DNA of 64,000 nt, taken from assembly GCA_002104985.1 (NCBI GenBank), contig MCGO01000027.1, positions 1 through 64,000 on the forward strand, in the 5' to 3' direction. The position numbers were made by a program, and so were the translations under genes. The notes below the pieces were generated by a model. It made no database searches. It was not told the DNA's origin and saw nothing but the letters and a program-made list of their open reading frames with translations. The DNA comes from Rhizoclosmatium globosum. Taxonomy: Eukaryota > Chytridiomycota > Chytridiomycetes > Chytridiales > Chytriomycetaceae. Within the stretch, counting starts at the first letter, position 1. Each line of letters opens with the position of its first letter. Of the stretch, positions 60,501-64,000 are shown piece by piece.

Positions 60501-63500
60501 ATCATCTTCCTCGTCCTCCTCAATCAGTCGCTTTCCCTTTCCTTTCCTTGGTTTGGCTACTTTCGCCTTGATAGGTTTTGTGGCTGGTTTCGACTGTTTT
60601 GCTTTCTTTGCCCCTTTTGCCTTCCCCGCGGCAGATATGAATGGAGCAGTGCCATACCCGAGATCCAGATCCGCCAGACTTTGTTCCAGTTCAAACAGAT
60701 CAACTGCATCAAAGCTGTCCAGATTCAAACTTGAGGTTCCATTCAATAAATCTTCCAGTCCACCAACAGAGTCCAGGTCCGAAGCCGAGTCATCGAAACC
60801 AAGACCTTGAAACTGATTGAGTAGTTCATAATCGATATCACCATCCTTTTTGTTGACGATTAAAACGAACCTTTGAACACCCAAGAATATTACCTCTCCG
60901 TCAGCCACAACATCAAAGTCAGACTGAACGGATTGTGAAGACACACTATCAGCTTCGGAGTCAGACACTGTGTACGGAACAAACAAAGATGGTTCCGGTG
61001 CAGTCAAAACATCAGACAAATTTGAGTCAGATCTGACAAAAGAAAGAGTGGGAGATACAGCAGAGGAGGCAGTGAGAGCGGCAGAGGAGGCAGCAACGAC
61101 AGGAGTCTTGGGTTCCAAGAAAGGAGAGAACGTGAATCCTCTTGTTTCTGATATCGGATCTTGCTCTTGTACTTCGAGATTTGTTGGTGTAGATCCAATA
61201 ATATTTGAAGTCGTCGCGGAAGTATCGTCAACACCAAGGTCGGAAACCTAAAGTAAAACGTTTAGAATATAACATAGTAATTTTGAACAAGGAACATACA
61301 CTTGTAGATGATTCGCGAGAGAAACGGAATAGACGGCGGCTTTGGTGAGAATACGGGCTGACACCAGGGTTGGACGAACCATCTACAGAAGAACCACCCA
61401 AGGATGGAGTTTCATGGGATTCATCACGAAGCGGAATTGGAGGTGGTGGATCTGATTGAGCACTACGAGTTGATTGTTCGACAGATGAAGTAGTGTACAG
61501 TGTTGATGGTTCGACAGTTGAAGTAGTGGACAATGAACTTGGCTCGGTTGTTGGCGTCGCATTATTTTGGGATGGCGGACTGGACCCCGAGCTAGTCAAA
61601 AACTCCTTCGTATCACTGCCTTGAGTTCGAGAGGCACGATCTGCTCCTCCACGTACTTGAACCACAAACTTGAGAGTTGAGTCGGTTGGAATGTTGTACG
61701 CTGTTTTTGAAGGTTAGAATGAAATACATTTTCAAATTTAATACTTACAAGACAAAAGGCTCGAGTCTTCCAACTTGACCATTCCAAACGCAAGAGTACA
61801 AGACAGAGCATAGATCACGTTCCGTTCTTGGTATAGAAACTCTCGAAGGTCACGAATAGTCAACATAGAAGGCATTTCGACAAACAGATTGTGGCCATCC
61901 ACCAGTTCGACAAAGAAGCGTGAGAGCAAAGCCTGTTCAGGTCCAACAGTAGTTGTAGACAGATTCAACGATTCAATTTGAGCAATAGATGGTGGACACT
62001 TGTCAAGCTGTGACCATGACTTGAATAAAGCAGACATAATGGCCCTTTTCTGGGAAACACAGCTGACGCTGTCCAAGAAACCAAATACGGCCAAAGCGAG
62101 CTCAGGAGACGGAATCCAATCTTGATACGACATGGAATCCAGTGAATACCCGGCCACTTGAGTGTTCAATACAGTCACTGGTTCAAGAAGCGGTGGTGGT
62201 TCTGGCAGTGGACTGTCTCCTTGAGGGACAGTAATCACTTGAGTCAAAGTGGGGTCAATAAGCTCAGCCACTTTTGATAAACCTGTTAAATAAGATATAG
62301 GTTAGGGAAAATGTTAAGGGATTGAGTCAAAGTACTTACCAAGCTGAGCGACTATAGGAGGTGGAATGAAGTCAAGCAGAGTAATTGGGGGGAATGGTGG
62401 ATGGCGTATAGTTGGTTTGGGGGATTTTGATAGAGTGGGTAAACTGGGTTGATACTTGAGATTGAGATGTGAATGGGTGTGCTTTCCAACTGGAAGAGAA
62501 TTACTGGATGAGGCAACACCAACAGTGTGAGTGGTGGCAACAGGGATAGACCAAGATGGAGAAACTTGAGGATTTATATCCGCGAACCAAATCCCAGTGT
62601 GGTGGCAAACAACATTCTTGGCTGTCGCCTTGGTGGGGTCAGACTTGGTCCGCGTCTGTGACAGACGAAGAATTGGAGACACAGTATTTTGGTCAATAAC
62701 TGGATTGGTCAAGACGGGATCAAGATGGCTGAAAGTAGTTGGTAGAACGGATGACTTGGTATTCCTTGATTGACTCCATGATTGACTCTGTGGACGAGGT
62801 CCAAGCTGCACGAGAGTACTGGGATTCAGACCAAGATCTATGAGCTTGAATAAGCAACAACGAATACCAATGAACGCAATAAAAACTTACCATGGAGTGA
62901 TCGAGATGAGGGCAATCGCTTCCAACACCGGCCAGGTCGATAGAGCTGGAGACCCACAACAGAGAGACCAACAGCCAAAGTTGCAGCCTGCTTTGCTTCC
63001 AGCACAGTAGAATCATTGGAGACAAGAACAATAATGATTGATCCATTTGGCACGATCACAGAGAGATGGAACTTGTGATTGACAGACAGCGATGTAGACG
63101 GCACTAGCAACCAAGAGCAGTAGGCATACTTGACGAGGTCCAACAGCCCGCCAATCATAAAGCAACAGAAGACCAGTAGTGAGTAGAGCGGGGTAACAAG
63201 GTTCTCATAACGAGCAAGTAGCTCGGCAACCTTGATCTCGTGGACAAGTCGTTCGTAACCAGAGAGCAGCTCCACCAGTTGAGCGAGCTTCAGTTCCTTC
63301 TCCACAGACTTGAGAGACTTCTTGGCATACGACTTGTGTCGGCGATGTTCTTTCCTTGTCTGTTTGTACTCGGCAGACCCAAAGAGAGAATGATTTCTCA
63401 GCCATTTTGAGTGGAACTTGAACTGGCGACGCAAAGAACGTTCATGTTGAGCTTTCTCCCAAACGAGTAGAAAGAAGGGAAGAGGGCAGGAGATGTTCAA

Positions 63501-63964
63501 GGTAACCAGATTCCAGATTGACAGTTTCAGGGTAACCTATTGTGGTGGAAGGGACAAATGTTAGAATGAACAAGTTGCCAATGGATGCATTGAATACATA
63601 CCTGAGTGTCAACAATGGGAAGGCAGTGTGCAAGAAGAAAGCCTCCGACGGTAGTGGGAGACCAGTGGTGAGAATTTGTGATTACGTCGACTTGAACCAC
63701 AGTCATCAAGCAGAGGCAAATAAAGCAGGAAATATCGTGTAAAACATGGGATGCTTTGTGAATAGTATTGTCAGTGGTTGCGTGTTGCAGAAAGGGAACA
63801 TACCTCCGACGACGACAACGTTGAATAGGAAGGAAAGAGCTGCGAAGGCAGAGAAAGTGGACACGTTGAACATCTATTTAACATGATTAGCGTCAATGAT
63901 ATCATGATGATGAAGGAATAGGAGAGGAGAGCAAGGATTAGGTAACCTCTGTGGAGATTTCCAT
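51517..63964 (-). CDS. Giant protein: membrane segments, two ubiquitin-like domains, C2H2 fingers, Fanzor/TnpB-like RuvC and zinc ribbon (~3,795 aa)
   Basis: Twenty exons keep one frame: 63964-63947, 63873-63804, 63753-63602, 63536-62891, 62837-62340, 62282-61749, 61700-61300, 61247-60453, 60398-59830, 59777-59198, 59160-58939, 58888-57515, 57462-56368, 56321-56152, 56095-55992, 55931-55888, 55813-54151, 54088-52451, 52389-52166, 52107-51517. The N-terminal 215 residues hold several hydrophobic spans. Ubiquitin-like domains lie at ~222-310 and ~578-660, the second ending VVQVRGG. Two zinc fingers (CPLC…H…H and CPICQLQGHPQDLLRHMIDAH) lie at ~1425-1520. Near residue 3310 is SSDPGGRT, a RuvC-I-like motif. 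The C-terminus has VIVTEIGSTIMCFCG, FKCSNPRC and LPRDIKSGLFIENLTWAIA, matching the zinc ribbon and RuvC-III of TnpB/Fanzor nucleases. Exon 1 and the 55814-55887 intron are the least certain. Homology of the middle 1,800 residues is unknown. Confidence 0.7.
54541..54595 (-). repeat. 9-bp minisatellite encoding GAQ repeats
   Basis: About six copies of a nonamer, encoding a Gly-Ala-Gln run in exon 17 of the giant gene. Confidence 0.85.
59394..59585 (-). repeat. 12/15-bp minisatellite encoding PVQG repeats
   Basis: About fourteen units of a 12-bp motif with occasional 3-bp insertions, encoding PVQG/SPVQ repeats in exon 10 of the giant gene. The frame is preserved throughout. Confidence 0.88.
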
Positions 63965-64000
63965 CCTCCTTTCACAGACAATCAAACACGAGAGTCATAG
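63965..64000 (-). other. Upstream edge of the giant gene
   Basis: All three minus-strand frames meet stops in this segment upstream of the proposed ATG at 63964. This supports the 5' end being inside the window, unless another intron intervenes. Confidence 0.4.

Noticed and set aside
51517..63964. Reading the 12-kb minus-strand region as five to eight separate genes, one per long open frame.
   Set aside because: Every adjacent pair of open frames can be joined by a 37-74 bp GT-AG intron that keeps frame. Joining restores motifs cut by the breaks (zinc finger at 58888, ubiquitin-like end at 61700, zinc ribbon at 52107). Separate genes would lack starts.

Overview
The window is nuclear DNA from a gene-dense eukaryote with short spliceosomal introns. 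Almost all introns are 40-75 bp, GT-AG, with a CTAAT/CTAAC-like branch site close to the acceptor. The gene set points to a fungus and most likely an early-diverging zoosporic one (chytrid-like): a soluble-adenylyl-cyclase-type enzyme that Dikarya usually lack, a VLIG/GBP-like GTPase with a VWA domain, a laccase, UBP14, NSA2, LETM1 and a QDE-1-type RNA-dependent RNA polymerase. The lineage is inference. I rebuilt splicing by hand; in each multi-exon gene the reading frame is kept across every junction proposed.

Layout. 1-1029 (+): 3' end of an unrecognised gene. 1354-7934 (+): 20-exon gene for a 1,895-aa protein with one AAA+ ATPase domain and a Ser/Thr/Asn-rich stretch. 8142-17049 (+): 33-exon gene for a 2,452-aa protein with a dynamin-superfamily (GBP/VLIG-like) GTPase, Cys/His-rich repeats and a C-terminal VWA domain. 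17649-19987 (-): membrane-anchored multicopper oxidase. 20151-23086 (+): UBP14/USP5. 23147-25933 (+): WD40 protein. 26098-29109 (-): LETM1. 29402-30010 (-): RPA-interacting protein. 30249-30974 (-): small putative membrane protein. 31401-32714 (+): membrane-anchored START-like protein. 33111-34328 (-): NSA2. 34682-41041 (+): RBR-like zinc domain, RNA-dependent RNA polymerase and DEAH-box helicase in one 2,037-aa reading frame. 41104-44581 (-): GPATCH1. 44656-44997 (-): BOL3. 45166-51479 (+): sAC-like adenylyl cyclase. 51517-63964 (-): 20-exon gene for a ~3,795-aa protein with N-terminal membrane segments, two ubiquitin-like domains, two C2H2 fingers and a C-terminal Fanzor/TnpB-like RuvC domain with zinc ribbon.

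The middle (20-46 kb) is mostly housekeeping: deubiquitination, mitochondrial ion exchange and Fe-S assembly, ribosome biogenesis, splicing. The flanks hold very large, multidomain, probably fast-evolving proteins. The strongest candidates for new biology are the polymerase-helicase fusion, the giant ubiquitin-like/RuvC protein, and the neighbouring AAA+ and GTPase giants, whose architecture recalls innate-immunity machines.

A second pattern cuts across genes. Many coding regions between 20 and 46 kb switch abruptly from A/C-rich to G/T-rich on the + strand, whichever strand carries the gene. No rRNA, tRNA, CRISPR array or intact transposon was recognised.
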